From the NCBI RefSeq assembly GCF_001808705.1, contig NZ_KV794223.1, positions 1-50,084 on the forward strand: DNA of 50,084 nucleotides. Reading direction: 5' to 3'. Shown piece by piece: positions 33,439 to 44,605 of the stretch (its first letter is position 1; every line of letters begins with the position of its first letter). The notes under the pieces were generated by a model. That model had not been told where the DNA came from and ran no database searches. It saw nothing but the letters and a program-made list of their open reading frames with translations. The position numbers were made by a program, and so were the translations under genes. Origin of the DNA: Streptococcus sp. HMSC074B11 (GTDB taxonomy: Bacteria; Bacillota; Bacilli; Lactobacillales; Streptococcaceae).

Positions 33439-34623
33439 ATGAAAAACTTAAAAACTAGTTCCAAAAAATTGGGACAACTTTTATTAGTCATTCTCATTAG
33501 CTTTTTTAGTGGGGTTTTAGGTACTTTTACAACATTGCAGCTCAGTCAAAAACAAAATAGTGGTACGACAACTACAACGACTGTCAACAAAACAGCTGTA
33601 AAAAATGAAAACTCAACTACACAGGCAGTCGATAAAGTTAAAGATGCTGTTGTATCTGTCATTACTTACTCATCAAATTCTCAAAATAGTTTACTCGGAT
33701 CTGATGAAACTGATACAGATACCAATGCTGAACAAGTATACAGCGAAGGTTCTGGGGTCATTTATAAAAAGGAAGGGGATACTGCCTACCTTGTAACCAA
33801 TACTCACGTTATTAATGGCGCTAAAAAAGTTGATATTCGTTTAGCAGATGGCACAAAAGTCCCTGGTGAAATTGTGGGTTCTGATACTTATTCAGATATT
33901 GCCGTTGTAAAAATTGCTGCAGATAAAGTCACTACAGTAGCTGAATTTGGTGATTCTAGTCAATTAACAGTTGGAGAAACAGCTATTGCAATCGGAAGTC
34001 CTCTAGGTTCTGAATATGCTAACACTGTGACTCAAGGGATTGTATCAAGTTTAAATAGAAATGTCTCTCTAAAATCTGAAGACGGACAAGCTATCTCAAC
34101 CAATGCTATTCAAACAGATACAGCTATTAACCCTGGTAACTCCGGCGGTCCTTTGATTAATATCCAAGGCCAAGTTATCGGTATTACATCAAGTAAGATT
34201 GCCTCTAATGGTGGAACATCTGTCGAAGGTCTTGGTTTTGCCATTCCTGCAAATGACGTAATCAATATTATTAAACAATTAGAAAAAGATGGAAAAGTAA
34301 CTAGACCTGCTCTTGGAATCCACATGGTTAACTTATCAAATCTTAGTACAACTGATCTTCAAAAACTAAAACTTCCTGGAAATGTTACTTCTGGTGTCGC
34401 TGTTCGTTCTGTTCAAAAAAATATGCCTGCCAATGGACATCTGCAACAATATGATGTCATTACAAAAATAGATGATAAAGCTATTTCTTCCACTACTGAA
34501 TTACAAAGTGCTCTATATAGTCACTCTATTGGAGACAGTATGACTGTTACTTACTACCGTGATGGTAAGGAAGAAACAACAACTATTAAATTAGATAAGA
34601 GTACTAGTGATTTAGATAAGTAA
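33439..34623 (+). CDS. htrA: HtrA (DegP-like) membrane-anchored serine protease
   Basis: 394 aa from [10 protein letters not shown]. One N-terminal membrane anchor (about 14-36), a Ser/Thr-rich spacer, a trypsin-like protease domain and one C-terminal PDZ domain (from about 285). The triad is His123 (VTNTHVIN), Asp153 (YSDIAVV) and Ser235 (NPGNSGGP). It degrades misfolded exported proteins and, in pneumococcus, the CSP pheromone, lowering competence. The upstream in-frame ATG at 33427 is rejected because the GGAGG ribosome binding site lies between it and 33439. Followed by parB in the same orientation after 56 nt. Confidence 0.96.
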   Translation: MKNLKTSSKKLGQLLLVILISFFSGVLGTFTTLQLSQKQNSGTTTTTTVNKTAVKNENSTTQAVDKVKDAVVSVITYSSNSQNSLLGSDETDTDTNAEQVYSEGSGVIYKKEGDTAYLVTNTHVINGAKKVDIRLADGTKVPGEIVGSDTYSDIAVVKIAADKVTTVAEFGDSSQLTVGETAIAIGSPLGSEYANTVTQGIVSSLNRNVSLKSEDGQAISTNAIQTDTAINPGNSGGPLINIQGQVIGITSSKIASNGGTSVEGLGFAIPANDVINIIKQLEKDGKVTRPALGIHMVNLSNLSTTDLQKLKLPGNVTSGVAVRSVQKNMPANGHLQQYDVITKIDDKAISSTTELQSALYSHSIGDSMTVTYYRDGKEETTTIKLDKSTSDLDK

Positions 34624-34679
34624 TTTACAGATATGTAAAGTTGCTTTACAGAATATCTAAGTTGTGATAATGTAGAATT

Positions 34680-35438
34680 ATGGAAGAATTTAAAATTGTT
34701 CAAATAAAAGATATTCAAAAAAATCCCTATCAACCTCGTAAGGAATTTTCAGAAGAAAAAATACAAGAACTGGCACAATCTATTAAGGAAAACGGCTTGA
34801 TTCAGCCTATTATCGTTAGAAAATCTCCTGTACTTGGATACGAGATTTTAGCTGGAGAAAGACGATATCGTGCATCTATAGTTGCTGGTCTTTCCGAAGT
34901 TCCTGTCATTGTTAAGCAACTTTCTGATCAAGATATGATGCTTCATTCTATCATTGAGAATCTCCAACGAGAAAATTTAAATTCAATCGAGGAAGCTAAA
35001 GCATATCAGTCCTTAATTGATAAAGGTTTTACCCACACAGAAATTGCTGAAAAAATGGGGAAATCTCGACCTTATATTACAAACCTAGTTCGATTGTTAG
35101 GGCTACCTAAACATATCCTAACAGAAGTTGAAAGTGGGAAGCTTTCCCAGGCTCATGCTAGACTCCTCATTCAATTATCAAGTGATAAACAAGATAAACT
35201 CTTGAATCGTATTCAAACTGAAAATCTTTCTGTTCGACAAGTTGAACAAATACTACAAAAAACGAAGAAGATCAGCAAAAAAGAAAAAGATTACTTTGTC
35301 AAAGAGGAAGAGCAAACATTAAAAAAAATACTCGGATTAGAAGTTCATATTAAGCTACAAAAAAAAGATAGTGGTAAAATTACTATTTCTTTCCATAACC
35401 AAGATGAATACCAACAATTTATTAACAGCCTGAAATAA
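34680..35438 (+). CDS. parB: ParB/Spo0J chromosome segregation protein
   Basis: 252 aa. The CTP-binding N-terminal domain has GERRYRAS and the ENLQRENL box; a central helix-turn-helix (about 118-145, THTEIAEKMGKSRPYITNLV) reads parS; the C-terminus dimerises. It loads on parS, spreads as a CTP clamp and recruits SMC to the origin. Three parS-like palindromes are in the window. No parA/soj gene accompanies it, as known for pneumococci. No good Shine-Dalgarno is visible before the ATG; the gene follows htrA and is probably co-transcribed with it. Confidence 0.96.
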   Translation: MEEFKIVQIKDIQKNPYQPRKEFSEEKIQELAQSIKENGLIQPIIVRKSPVLGYEILAGERRYRASIVAGLSEVPVIVKQLSDQDMMLHSIIENLQRENLNSIEEAKAYQSLIDKGFTHTEIAEKMGKSRPYITNLVRLLGLPKHILTEVESGKLSQAHARLLIQLSSDKQDKLLNRIQTENLSVRQVEQILQKTKKISKKEKDYFVKEEEQTLKKILGLEVHIKLQKKDSGKITISFHNQDEYQQFINSLK

Positions 35439-35659
35439 GGCTGTTATTTTAGTATTCTTAACTAACATAGTTATCCACTGCATTTTAGTTTTTAAAAGCT
35501 CAGTATTTCAGAATTTTTCTTAGTTATCCACATTTTGTGGATAACAGTTAAAAACATTGTTAATTGTTTTCCACAACTTGTGGAAAAATAATCTGATCTA
35601 TGGTAAAATGATTCTATCAATAAACCTTTTAAATTCTATAGTAAAGGAGGAGGAAATCA
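35439..35659. other. oriC, left DnaA-box region (parB-dnaA spacer)
   Basis: Five DnaA boxes or one-mismatch variants: TTATCCACT 35471-35479 (+), TTATCCACA 35524-35532 (+), TGTGGATAA 35536-35544 (perfect, -), TTTTCCACA 35567-35575 (+), TGTGGAAAA 35579-35587 (-). Two pairs are arranged face to face. The spacer also carries the dnaA promoter (TGGTAAAAT, about 35601), so DnaA likely autoregulates. A hairpin at the parB stop (GGCTGTTATT region) may end parB transcription. Confidence 0.9.
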
Positions 35660-37015
35660 TTGAAGGAAAAACAATTTTGGAATCGTCTTTTAGAACTTGC
35701 ACATGATAAATTAACTCAGTCAGTTTATGATTTCTATATTTTAGACGCGAAACTTGTTAAAGTTGAAGAGACTACTGCAACGATTTTCTTACCCCGAGAT
35801 GAAATGCAGATATTCTGGGAAAGAAATATCAATGGGATGCTTTTAGCGGCAGGTTTTGAAATCTATGATACTGAAATAAAAGCCCATTATGTCTTCACGA
35901 AAGTTGAAGAAGCTGCCTCTCAAGTAGACCTACATTCTGAGTCTACAAATAACTATCAGCAAAATCTGTCCACTATTCCATATTCTGAAACTGGACTCAA
36001 GGAAAAGTACACTTTCGATAATTTTGTCCAAGGAAATGGTAATGTTTGGGCTAAGTCCGCAGCTTTAGCTGTTTCTGAAGATCCTGGACTAACTTATAAT
36101 CCTCTATTTATCTATGGAGGTCCTGGACTGGGAAAAACTCACCTGCTAAATGCCCTTGGTAATGAAATTCTAAAAAAGAGTCCAAATGCGCGTGTTAAAT
36201 ACATACCTGCTGAAAGCTTCATTAATGAATTTCTAGAGCATTTGAGACTCAATGATATGGAAAAATTTAAAAAAACTTATCGTAGTTTAGACCTCCTACT
36301 CATTGATGATATTCAATCTCTTAGTGGAAAGAAAGTACAAACTCAAGAAGAGTTTTTCAATACTTTTAATGCCCTTCACAATAATAATAAACAAATTGTT
36401 TTAACAAGCGACCGTAGGCCTGAACATTTAGAGAGTCTACCTGAACGTCTGGTCACGCGCTTCTCGTGGGGATTAACGACAGATATCACACCACCTGATT
36501 TTGAAACACGTATTGCTATTTTACAGAGTAAGACTGAACATCTCAATTATCATTTTCAGAATGATACACTCGAATATTTGGCCGGACAATTTGACTCTAA
36601 CGTGCGAGAACTCGAGGGTGCACTCAATGATATCAGCCTAATGGCCAAAGTCAAAAAGATTAACGATATCACAGTTGATATTGCCGCTGAAGCTATTCGT
36701 GCTCGTAAACAAGACGTCAGCAAAATGATTGTGATTCCAATTGATAAAATCCAAACAGAAGTTGGAAACTTCTATGGTGTTAGTGTCAAGGAAATAAAAG
36801 GAACTAGACGTGTTCAAAATATCGTTTTAGCTCGTCAAGTTGCCATGTATCTAGCCAGAGAAATGACTGATAATAGCCTTCCTAAGATTGGAAAAGAGTT
36901 TGGTGGTAAAGACCACACAACGGTTATTCACGCTCATGGAAAAATCAAATCCATGCTTGAAACAGATGATAATTTACGTATAGAAATTGAAAACATCAAA
37001 AAGAAAATTAAATAA
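35660..37015 (+). CDS. dnaA: Chromosomal replication initiator DnaA
   Basis: 451 aa. Domain I (1-~85) recruits helicase, a variable linker (about 86-115) follows, then the AAA+ domain with Walker [10 protein letters not shown] (about 153-161) and Walker B LLLIDDIQ, and the C-terminal DNA-binding domain with the DnaA signature [12 protein letters not shown]. It assembles on the DnaA boxes on both sides of its gene and melts the origin. The start is TTG at 35660, preceded by the very strong AAAGGAGGAGG; the rare start codon probably limits synthesis. The N-terminal domain diverges more than the AAA+ part. Confidence 0.98.
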   Translation: MKEKQFWNRLLELAHDKLTQSVYDFYILDAKLVKVEETTATIFLPRDEMQIFWERNINGMLLAAGFEIYDTEIKAHYVFTKVEEAASQVDLHSESTNNYQQNLSTIPYSETGLKEKYTFDNFVQGNGNVWAKSAALAVSEDPGLTYNPLFIYGGPGLGKTHLLNALGNEILKKSPNARVKYIPAESFINEFLEHLRLNDMEKFKKTYRSLDLLLIDDIQSLSGKKVQTQEEFFNTFNALHNNNKQIVLTSDRRPEHLESLPERLVTRFSWGLTTDITPPDFETRIAILQSKTEHLNYHFQNDTLEYLAGQFDSNVRELEGALNDISLMAKVKKINDITVDIAAEAIRARKQDVSKMIVIPIDKIQTEVGNFYGVSVKEIKGTRRVQNIVLARQVAMYLAREMTDNSLPKIGKEFGGKDHTTVIHAHGKIKSMLETDDNLRIEIENIKKKIK

Positions 37016-37017
37016 CT

Positions 37018-37138
37018 TGTGGATAACTTTTAAAAAAATCTCTTATTTATCCACATCTTTTAAACAAGGCTCTGTCCTTGAGTTTTCTTGATTACAAGTG
37101 TTTTTCCACAGATTTCACACACTCTATTATTACTATTA
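37018..37138 (+). other. oriC, right DnaA-box region with DnaA-trio-like repeat (dnaA-dnaN spacer)
   Basis: TGTGGATAA 37018-37026 (-, overlaps the end of dnaA region), TTATCCACA 37047-37055 (+), TTTTCCACA 37102-37110 (+) and a weak box TTTCACACA 37113-37121. Directly after it come five triplets CTA-TTA-TTA-CTA-TTA (37124-37138), whose complement reads 3'-GAT/AAT-5' like the DnaA-trio that positions strand opening in B. subtilis. AT-rich sequence follows up to the dnaN ribosome binding site. Probable unwinding site. Confidence 0.8.
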
Positions 37139-37172
37139 TCCTTCTAATAATAAAAAGAATAAAGGAGAATCC

Positions 37173-38309
37173 ATGATTCATTTTTCAATTAATAAAAACT
37201 TATTTTTACAAGCCTTAAATACAACAAAGAGAGCTATTAGCTCAAAGAATGCAATTCCTATTTTGTCGACTGTAAAAATTGATGTTACCAATGAAGGAAT
37301 TACCTTGATTGGATCAAATGGTCAAATTTCAATCGAAAATTTTATATCGCAAAAAAATGAAAATGCAGGTCTCTTGATTAACTCTTTAGGTTCAGTTCTA
37401 CTGGAAGCTTCTTTCTTTATCAATGTTGTTTCAAGTCTTCCAGATGTAACACTTGATTTTAAAGAGATTGAACAAAAGCAAATTGTCTTAACTAGTGGAA
37501 AATCAGAGATTACTCTTAAAGGAAAAGATAGCGAGCAATATCCACGTATTCAGGAAATTTCTGCAAGTAATCCTTTAGTTCTTGAAACAAAACTTCTTAA
37601 AAAGATTATCAATGAAACAGCTTTTGCAGCTAGTACCCAAGAAAGCCGTCCTATTTTGACGGGGGTACATTTTGTCTTGAGCAATCATAAAGAATTAAAA
37701 ACAGTTGCGACAGACTCTCACCGTCTTAGTCAGAAAAAGTTGACTCTTGAAAAAAATAGCGATGATTTTGATGTTGTCATCCCAAGTCGTTCGCTACGCG
37801 AATTTTCAGCTGTTTTTACTGATGATATCGAAACAGTGGAGATTTTCTTTGCCAATAATCAAATTCTCTTTAGAAGTGAAAATATTAGCTTCTACACACG
37901 TCTCTTAGAAGGAAATTATCCAGATACCGATCGATTGATTCCAACAGATTTCAATACAACAGTGACTTTTGACGTTGCTAAACTACGCCAGTCTATGGAA
38001 CGTGCACGTCTTTTATCAAGTGCAACACAAAATGGTACTGTTAAATTAGAAATCAAAGAAGGAGTTGTAAGTGCCCATGTTCATTCTCCAGAAGTAGGGA
38101 AAGTAAACGAAGAAATTGATACTGAAAATGTAAGTGGTGCTGATTTGACAATTAGTTTCAACCCAACTTATTTGATTGAAGCACTAAAAGCTCTAAATAG
38201 CGAAAAAGTTACAATCAGCTTTATTTCAGCAGTTCGTCCATTTACTCTGGTTCCAGCTGATACAGATGAAGATTTCATGCAGCTCATCACGCCAGTTCGT
38301 ACAAATTAA
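37173..38309 (+). CDS. dnaN: DNA polymerase III beta subunit (sliding clamp)
   Basis: 378 aa, three topologically similar clamp domains; the homodimer ring tethers DNA polymerase to DNA. Starts MIHFSINKNLFLQALNTTKRAIS and ends LVPADTDEDFMQLITPVRTN, the conserved peptide-binding pocket end. The AAAGGAG ribosome binding site fixes the ATG at 37173; an in-frame upstream start at 37098 would read through the origin repeats and is rejected. Second gene of the origin cluster, followed by a terminator. Confidence 0.98.
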   Translation: MIHFSINKNLFLQALNTTKRAISSKNAIPILSTVKIDVTNEGITLIGSNGQISIENFISQKNENAGLLINSLGSVLLEASFFINVVSSLPDVTLDFKEIEQKQIVLTSGKSEITLKGKDSEQYPRIQEISASNPLVLETKLLKKIINETAFAASTQESRPILTGVHFVLSNHKELKTVATDSHRLSQKKLTLEKNSDDFDVVIPSRSLREFSAVFTDDIETVEIFFANNQILFRSENISFYTRLLEGNYPDTDRLIPTDFNTTVTFDVAKLRQSMERARLLSSATQNGTVKLEIKEGVVSAHVHSPEVGKVNEEIDTENVSGADLTISFNPTYLIEALKALNSEKVTISFISAVRPFTLVPADTDEDFMQLITPVRTN

Positions 38310-38313
38310 TGGA

Positions 38314-38343
38314 AAGAGGTTGAGCCTAGCTCGCCTCTTTTAT
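38314..38343 (+). terminator. Terminator of dnaN
   Basis: AAAGAGG (38314-38320) pairs with CCTCTTT (38335-38341), with GAGC/GCTC inside (38323-38326 and 38330-38333), followed by T residues. A TATAAT for the next gene lies right behind (38346-38351). Confidence 0.8.
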
Positions 38344-38375
38344 GATATAATCGAAAAAGAAAAAGGAGACTAACG

Positions 38376-38570
38376 ATGTATCAGGTTGGAAATTTTGTTG
38401 AAATGAAAAAACCACATGCTTGTACGATTAAGTCAACAGGCAAAAAGGCAAATCGCTGGGAAATTACCCGTATTGGAGCAGACATCAAGATAAAATGCAG
38501 TAATTGTGAGCATGTAGTTATGATGAGTCGCTATGATTTTGAAAGAAAAATGAGTAAAATCATCGACTAA
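38376..38570 (+). CDS. DUF951 small protein
   Basis: 64 aa, family-typical length. MYQVGNFVEMKKPHACTIKSTGKKANRWEI and the CSNCEHVVMMSRYDFE segment define DUF951, found between dnaN and ychF in streptococci. C44/C47 and other Cys/His residues hint at metal binding, and the fold is probably a small nucleic-acid-binding beta barrel. Function unknown. Strong AAAGGAG ribosome binding site and own -10 box TATAAT at 38346-38351. Confidence 0.92.
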   Translation: MYQVGNFVEMKKPHACTIKSTGKKANRWEITRIGADIKIKCSNCEHVVMMSRYDFERKMSKIID

Positions 38571-38653
38571 GAACCCTAGTTAGAGGGTTAGCAAGTTTTC
38601 CCTTTTTGTGTTATAATATTGAAGATTGAAATGTGAACGGAGAATGAGAAACT

Positions 38654-39769
38654 ATGGCTTTAACAGCAGGTATCGTTGGTTTACCAAACGTTGGTAAATC
38701 AACCCTATTTAATGCAATTACAAAAGCAGGAGCAGAGGCTGCAAACTATCCTTTTGCGACTATTGATCCAAACGTTGGAATGGTAGAAGTTCCAGATGAA
38801 CGCCTCCAAAAATTGACGGAAATGATCACTCCTAAAAAGACAGTTCCAACAACATTTGAATTTACAGATATTGCAGGGATTGTAAAAGGAGCATCAAGAG
38901 GAGAAGGTTTGGGAAATAAATTCTTGGCCAATATCCGTGAAGTTGATGCGATTGTTCATGTAGTCCGTGCCTTTGATGATGAAAATGTCATGCGTGAGCA
39001 AGGTCGTGAGGATGCTTTTGTTGATCCACTAGCAGATATTGATACTATTAACCTAGAGTTGATTCTTGCTGACTTAGAATCAGTCAACAAACGCTATGCG
39101 CGTGTAGAAAAAATGGCGCGTACGCAAAAAGATAAGGAATCAGTTGCAGAATTTAACGTTCTCCAAAAGATTAAACCAGTTCTTGAAGACGGTAAATCAG
39201 CGCGTACCATTGAATTTACAGATGAAGAGCAAAAAGTAGTCAAAGGTCTTTTCCTTTTGACCACAAAACCTGTTCTTTATGTAGCTAATGTTGATGAGGA
39301 TGTCGTTGGAGAACCTGATTCTATCGATTATGTGAAGCAAATTCGTGAATTCGCGGCAACAGAAAATGCAGAGGTAGTGGTTATTTCTGCGCGTGCTGAA
39401 GAAGAAATTTCTGAGTTAGACGATGAAGATAAAAAAGAGTTTCTTGAAGCCATTGGTTTGACAGAATCAGGAGTTGACAAATTGACTCGAGCTGCTTATC
39501 ATCTACTAGGACTTGGAACTTACTTCACAGCTGGTGAAAAAGAGGTTCGTGCATGGACCTTTAAACGTGGCATGAAAGCTCCTCAAGCAGCTGGTATCAT
39601 CCACTCTGACTTTGAAAAAGGATTTATTCGTGCAGTGACCATGTCTTATGACGATTTGGTAAAATACGGCTCTGAAAAGGCTGTAAAAGAAGCTGGACGT
39701 TTGCGTGAAGAAGGAAAAGAATATGTCGTGCAAGATGGCGATATTATGGAATTCCGCTTTAACGTTTAA
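38654..39769 (+). CDS. ychF: Redox-regulated ATPase YchF (Obg family)
   Basis: 371 aa P-loop NTPase of the OBG group that prefers ATP. G1 is GLPNVGKST (8-16), G3 DIAGIVKGAS (about 66-75); a coiled-coil insert and a C-terminal TGS domain (about 285-371, AWTFKRGMKAPQAAGIIHSDFEKGFI) follow. It binds the ribosome and influences start selection and oxidative-stress response. A TATAAT -10 box lies at 38612-38617. Followed by a terminator and pth, a pairing conserved in bacteria. Confidence 0.96.
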   Translation: MALTAGIVGLPNVGKSTLFNAITKAGAEAANYPFATIDPNVGMVEVPDERLQKLTEMITPKKTVPTTFEFTDIAGIVKGASRGEGLGNKFLANIREVDAIVHVVRAFDDENVMREQGREDAFVDPLADIDTINLELILADLESVNKRYARVEKMARTQKDKESVAEFNVLQKIKPVLEDGKSARTIEFTDEEQKVVKGLFLLTTKPVLYVANVDEDVVGEPDSIDYVKQIREFAATENAEVVVISARAEEEISELDDEDKKEFLEAIGLTESGVDKLTRAAYHLLGLGTYFTAGEKEVRAWTFKRGMKAPQAAGIIHSDFEKGFIRAVTMSYDDLVKYGSEKAVKEAGRLREEGKEYVVQDGDIMEFRFNV

Positions 39770-39794
39770 TCAGTATTTAAAATAATGTCAATTA

Positions 39795-39820
39795 GGTTGG
39801 AAAAAAATTCCAACCCTTTT
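39795..39820 (+). terminator. Terminator of ychF
   Basis: GGTTGGAA (39795-39802) pairs with TTCCAACC (39808-39815) followed by CTTTT. It lies 26 nt upstream of pth. Confidence 0.85.
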
Positions 39821-39841
39821 GACTTTTGAAAGGAAATATAA

Positions 39842-40411
39842 ATGACAAAATTACTTGTAGGATTGGGAAATCCAGGAGATAAATATTTTGAAACTAAACA
39901 TAATGTTGGCTTTATGCTGATTGACCAACTAGCAAAAAAACAGAATGTTACCTTTACACACGATAAGATTTTTCAAGCTGACTTAGCATCCTTTTTCCTT
40001 AATGGTGAAAAAATTTATCTGGTAAAACCAACCACCTTTATGAACGAAAGTGGAAAAGCTGTTCATGCATTGTTAACCTACTATGGTTTAGATATTGAAG
40101 ATTTACTGATTATTTACGATGATCTTGACATGGAAGTCGGAAAAATTCGTCTTCGTGCTAAAGGATCAGCTGGTGGTCATAATGGAATTAAGTCGATTAT
40201 TCAACATATAGGTACACAGGTTTTCAATCGTGTAAAGATTGGCATTGGAAGACCTAAAAAAGGAATGTCAGTAGTTCATCATGTTTTGAGTAAGTTTGAT
40301 CAAGAAGATTATATTGGTATTTTACAGTCAATTGACAAGGTTGACGATGCTGTAAATTATTATTTACAAGAAAAAAACTTTGAAAATACGATGCAGAAAT
40401 ATAATGGGTAA
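39842..40411 (+). CDS. pth: Peptidyl-tRNA hydrolase
   Basis: 189 aa. Releases peptides from prematurely dropped peptidyl-tRNAs. The substrate site is visible: GLGNPG (7-12), catalytic His20 in [16 protein letters not shown] (about 66-74) and the [27 protein letters not shown] stretch from about 96. AAAGGAAAT ribosome binding site. The 3' end overlaps the mfd start, coupling the two genes. Confidence 0.97.
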   Translation: MTKLLVGLGNPGDKYFETKHNVGFMLIDQLAKKQNVTFTHDKIFQADLASFFLNGEKIYLVKPTTFMNESGKAVHALLTYYGLDIEDLLIIYDDLDMEVGKIRLRAKGSAGGHNGIKSIIQHIGTQVFNRVKIGIGRPKKGMSVVHHVLSKFDQEDYIGILQSIDKVDDAVNYYLQEKNFENTMQKYNG

Positions 40412-43400
40412 GGAAATGGCATTAATCGATTTCTTTTTAGAGAATAAACAAATTCTATCTTGGCATAAGAACTTACCACAGCAACAAAGACAATTATTGC
40501 TAGGACTTTCTGGATCAGCAAAATCGTTAGCGATTGCTAGTAGTCTGAAGAGTCAGGATAAGGTTTTAGTGATGACTTCCACATATGGAGAGGCGGAGCG
40601 TCTGGTCAATGATTTAATCTCCATATTAGGTTCGGATCTAGTTTATCCATTTCTAGTAGATGATTCACCGATGGTCGAATTTTTGGTATCATCTCAGGAA
40701 AAGGTTTTTTCTCGGGTTGAAGCTTTGCGGTTTCTACGAGATGAGTCTCAAAGAGGGATTTTAGTTTGTAACGTCGCAGCTAGTCGAGTATTCTTGCCGA
40801 ATCCTCAAGTTTTTGATGATAGTATCTTAGAACTTCAAGTGGGCCAGGAATGCGAACAAAGAGAATTAAAAAATCACTTGATTTCCCTTGGTTATAAGAG
40901 AGTTACACAAGTTCAAAGTCAGGGAGAATTTAGCCTTCGTGGAGATATTCTGGATATCTTTGAAACCTCTCAAATATCCCCTTACCGAATCGAATTTTTT
41001 GGAGATGAGATTGATGGTATTAGAAAATTTGACACTGAAACTCAATTATCAAAAGAGAGTCAAACTCAAGTACTAATCTATCCAGCTAGTGATATTTTGT
41101 TAACGCATGAAGATTATCATCGTGGCCAGAAATTTTTAGAACATGAGATTGATAAGGCACTTTCTCCGACTTTAAAGTCTTACTTAGAAGAAGTTTTTAG
41201 TTGTACGAAAGAGCAAGTTCTTCATGTAGATATTCGCAAGTTGTTGTCTGTATTTTATAAAAAACAGTGGACCTTGATAGACTATTTGAATCAAGTGCCT
41301 ATTATCTTTGATGATTTTCAAAAAATCATGACCCAGTACGATGCTTTTGATAAGGAAACAGCTAGCTACTTTACAGAAGATTTACAAAACAGTAAAGCAG
41401 CATCAAGTTTACAATATTTTGCTGATGTAGAAAGTCAGTTAAAAAAATATGTACCAGCGACTTTCTTTTCAAATTTTCAAAAAGGGCTTGGAAATTTAAA
41501 ATTTCATTATCTGTATCAGTTCAATCAATATCCTATGCAGGAGTTCTTTAATCAATTTTCTTTTCTGAAAGAAGAAATTGAACGTTACAAAAAATTAAAG
41601 TATACGATTGTTCTTCAATCAAGTAGCAATACTGAACTAAAGAAACTGTCAACGATTCTTGATGAATACGATATTAAAGTTGACAATAATGACGAAAGTG
41701 AAATCTGTAAAGGAACTGTCAATCTTGTTGAAGGAAATCTGCGACATGGGTTTCATTTTGTAGATGAAAATCTTGTATTTATCACTGAATATGAGATTTT
41801 TAAAAAGAAGATTAAACGGAAATATAGAAGACAAAATATCAGCAACGCTGAGCGATTAAAGGATTATAACGAGCTCCAAAAAGGAGACTATGTTGTTCAT
41901 CAAATTCATGGTATTGGGCAATATTTAGGGATTGAAACGATTGAAATCAAAGGAATTCATCGAGACTACGTAAGTGTTCTATATCAAAATGGAGATCGTA
42001 TCTCTATCCCTGTGGAGCAGATACAGACTCTTTCTAAGTATGTTTCTAGTGATGGTAAGGCTCCAAAGTTAAACAAATTAAACGATGGACGTTTTAAAAA
42101 AGCGAAGCAAAAAGTAAAGAGTCAAGTTGAAGATATTGCAGATGATTTAATTAAGTTATATGCAGAGAGAAGTCAACTTAAAGGTTTTGCATTTTCAAAA
42201 GATGATGAAGATCAGGTTGCTTTTGATGAGGCTTTCCCCTATGTTGAAACTGAAGATCAACTTCGAAGTATAGATGAAATTAAAAAGGATATGCAGGCTC
42301 CTCAACCGATGGACCGACTTTTAGTTGGAGATGTTGGTTTTGGTAAGACTGAGGTGGCCATGCGAGCTGCATTTAAGGCTGTCAATGATCATAAACAGGT
42401 TGTTGTTTTAGTGCCAACTACCGTTCTTGCTCAGCAACATTACAGTAATTTTAAAGAAAGATTTGAACAATTTGCTGTCAATGTGGATGTTTTGAGTCGT
42501 TTTAGAAGTAAAAAAGAGCAGACTGAGACACTTGAAAAATTGAAAAAAGGTCAAGTAGATATTTTGATAGGAACTCATCGAGTTTTATCTAAAGATGTTG
42601 AGTTTGCAGATTTGGGGTTGATGATTATTGATGAAGAGCAACGTTTTGGTGTTAAGCATAAGGAAGCTTTGAAGGAATTAAAAAAGAAGGTTGATGTCTT
42701 AACCTTGACAGCTACACCAATTCCTCGAACTCTTCATATGTCTATGCTGGGTATCCGAGATTTATCAGTCATAGAGACTCCTCCAACAAATCGATATCCT
42801 GTTCAAACCTATGTTCTGGAACAAAATGATCGTGTCATTCGTGATGCTGTATTGAGAGAAATGGATCGTGGTGGTCAAGTTTACTATCTTTACAACAAAG
42901 TTGACACGATTGAAAAAAAGGTTTCAGAGTTACAAGAACTGATTCCAGAAGCTTCGATTGGCTTTGTTCATGGACAAATGAGTGAAATTCGTTTGGAGAA
43001 TATGCTACTTGACTTTATAGAAGGACAGTATGATATTCTTGTCACCACTACAATTATTGAAACAGGTGTGGACATTCCAAATGCAAATACTTTATTTATT
43101 GAAAATGCAGATCATATGGGATTGTCAACCTTGTATCAATTAAGAGGTCGGGTTGGTCGTAGTAATCGAATTGCCTATGCTTATCTCATGTATCGTCCAG
43201 ATAAAACTTTGACAGAAGTTTCTGAGAAGAGATTAGAAGCTATCAAAGGTTTTACTGAACTGGGTTCTGGTTTCAAAATCGCTATGCGTGATTTATCCAT
43301 TCGTGGAGCGGGTAATCTTTTAGGAAGTTCGCAGTCTGGTTTTATTGATTCTGTTGGTTTTGAGTTGTATTCTCAGTTGCTGGAAGAAGCGATAGCTAAG

Positions 43401-43907
43401 AAAAATGGAACTGACAAAAAACGTGAAAAAGGAAATGCAGAGTTAATTCTACAAATTGATGCTTATCTTCCAGATGAGTACATTTCAGATGAACGGCATA
43501 AAATTGAAATTTACAAGAGAATTCGTCAGATTGATAACCGTGTCAACTATGAGGGATTACAAGATGAGTTGATCGATCGTTTTGGAGAATATCCAGATGT
43601 GGTTGCTTACCTTTTAGAAATTGGATTAGCTAAAGCATATCTTGATAAAGTATTTGTCAATCGTGTTGAAAGAAGAAATAATAAACTTGTTATTCAATTT
43701 GAAAAAATATCTCAACAACTATTCTTAACTCAAGATTATTTCCAGGCTCTATCTCAGACAAGTTTGAAGGCCAATATTTCAGAAAATCAAGGTTTAATCG
43801 AAGTTATTTTTGATATTCGTAATAAAAAGGATTATGAGATTTTAGAAGGTCTTTTAACTTTTGGAGAATCATTAGCAAACATAAAAGAATCAAAAGAGTC
43901 ACATTAG
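40404..43907 (+). CDS. mfd: Transcription-repair coupling factor Mfd
   Basis: 1167 aa. Removes RNA polymerase stalled at DNA lesions and recruits UvrA. N-terminal UvrB-like domains (1-~400, with [14 protein letters not shown]), the CarD-like RNA-polymerase-interacting domain (about 480-560, [19 protein letters not shown]), the RecG-like translocase with [11 protein letters not shown] and DEEQRFG, TRG motif region [11 protein letters not shown], and a C-terminal TRCF domain. The start is uncertain: ATG at 40404 overlaps pth by 8 nt and is chosen; ATG at 40416 (MALIDFF) fits pneumococcal Mfd better but sits right on its AAGGA. The N-terminal third is more diverged from pneumococcus than the motor part. 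Confidence 0.95.
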   Translation: MGKEMALIDFFLENKQILSWHKNLPQQQRQLLLGLSGSAKSLAIASSLKSQDKVLVMTSTYGEAERLVNDLISILGSDLVYPFLVDDSPMVEFLVSSQEKVFSRVEALRFLRDESQRGILVCNVAASRVFLPNPQVFDDSILELQVGQECEQRELKNHLISLGYKRVTQVQSQGEFSLRGDILDIFETSQISPYRIEFFGDEIDGIRKFDTETQLSKESQTQVLIYPASDILLTHEDYHRGQKFLEHEIDKALSPTLKSYLEEVFSCTKEQVLHVDIRKLLSVFYKKQWTLIDYLNQVPIIFDDFQKIMTQYDAFDKETASYFTEDLQNSKAASSLQYFADVESQLKKYVPATFFSNFQKGLGNLKFHYLYQFNQYPMQEFFNQFSFLKEEIERYKKLKYTIVLQSSSNTELKKLSTILDEYDIKVDNNDESEICKGTVNLVEGNLRHGFHFVDENLVFITEYEIFKKKIKRKYRRQNISNAERLKDYNELQKGDYVVHQIHGIGQYLGIETIEIKGIHRDYVSVLYQNGDRISIPVEQIQTLSKYVSSDGKAPKLNKLNDGRFKKAKQKVKSQVEDIADDLIKLYAERSQLKGFAFSKDDEDQVAFDEAFPYVETEDQLRSIDEIKKDMQAPQPMDRLLVGDVGFGKTEVAMRAAFKAVNDHKQVVVLVPTTVLAQQHYSNFKERFEQFAVNVDVLSRFRSKKEQTETLEKLKKGQVDILIGTHRVLSKDVEFADLGLMIIDEEQRFGVKHKEALKELKKKVDVLTLTATPIPRTLHMSMLGIRDLSVIETPPTNRYPVQTYVLEQNDRVIRDAVLREMDRGGQVYYLYNKVDTIEKKVSELQELIPEASIGFVHGQMSEIRLENMLLDFIEGQYDILVTTTIIETGVDIPNANTLFIENADHMGLSTLYQLRGRVGRSNRIAYAYLMYRPDKTLTEVSEKRLEAIKGFTELGSGFKIAMRDLSIRGAGNLLGSSQSGFIDSVGFELYSQLLEEAIAKKNGTDKKREKGNAELILQIDAYLPDEYISDERHKIEIYKRIRQIDNRVNYEGLQDELIDRFGEYPDVVAYLLEIGLAKAYLDKVFVNRVERRNNKLVIQFEKISQQLFLTQDYFQALSQTSLKANISENQGLIEVIFDIRNKKDYEILEGLLTFGESLANIKESKESH

Positions 43908-43971
43908 GACTTATCTTTTTTCTTCTATAAAAGGTAGAAAAATGGTACAATAATAATTTGAGGTAATAAAA

Positions 43972-44238
43972 ATGAGATTAGATAAATATTTAAAAGTATC
44001 AAGAATTATTAAGCGTCGTACAGTGGCTAAGGAAGTTGCAGATAAAGGACGTATCAAGGTAAATGGTATTCTTGCTAAGAGCTCTACAGATTTAAAAATC
44101 AATGACCAAGTTGAAATTCGTTTTGGAAATAAATTGTTGCTCGTAAAAGTGTTAGAAATGAAAGATAGCACTAAAAAAGAAGATGCTGCAGGTATGTATG
44201 AAATTATCAGTGAAACAAGGGTAGAAAACGATGTATAA
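43972..44238 (+). CDS. rqcP: RqcP, S4-domain ribosome quality control factor
   Basis: 88 aa, single S4 RNA-binding domain ([32 protein letters not shown]). The Hsp15-like protein, formerly YabO, binds 50S subunits with stalled peptidyl-tRNA and helps RqcH add alanine tails. The pattern mfd-rqcP-divIC is conserved in Firmicutes. A TGGTACAAT promoter-like element is present about 25 nt upstream. It overlaps divIC by 8 nt. Confidence 0.93.
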   Translation: MRLDKYLKVSRIIKRRTVAKEVADKGRIKVNGILAKSSTDLKINDQVEIRFGNKLLLVKVLEMKDSTKKEDAAGMYEIISETRVENDV

Positions 44239-44599
44239 AAAAATTGTACAAATGAATAATTCTTTTATTCAAAATGAACACCAACGTCGTAAATACTTGA
44301 TGGAAGAACGACAAAGACGAAATCGTTTTATGGGCTGGGTTTTGATTTTGATTATGTTGTTGTTCATCCTACCAACCTATAATTTGACTCAAAGTTATCA
44401 GCAACTACTCGAACGTCGCCAACAGTTAGCCGATCTGAAAAAACAGTATCAAGAATTGAGCGATGAAAAAGATAAAGAATCAAATCTTGCAATCAAATTA
44501 AAGGACGAAACATACGCAGCCAAGTATTTGCGTGCAAAATATTACTATTCAAAATCATGGGAAGAAGTTTATACTATTCCGGACTTACTTCCTAGGTAA
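44231..44599 (+). CDS. divIC: DivIC/FtsB-like septum formation protein
   Basis: 122 aa bitopic membrane protein: cytoplasmic N-terminus (about 1-35, basic), one membrane span (about 36-55), then a short extracellular coiled coil (about 57-90, [27 protein letters not shown]). It joins DivIB and FtsL in the divisome and helps activate septal wall synthesis. The start overlaps rqcP by 8 nt. A 40-residue gene follows after 6 nt. Confidence 0.94.
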   Translation: MYKKIVQMNNSFIQNEHQRRKYLMEERQRRNRFMGWVLILIMLLFILPTYNLTQSYQQLLERRQQLADLKKQYQELSDEKDKESNLAIKLKDETYAAKYLRAKYYYSKSWEEVYTIPDLLPR

Positions 44600-44605
44600 T
44601 GTAAA

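Noticed and set aside
37098..37172. N-terminal extension of DnaN (Tyr-rich)
   Set aside because: Reads through DnaA box and DnaA-trio repeats; DnaN proteins begin at MIHFSINK and a strong ribosome binding site precedes it.
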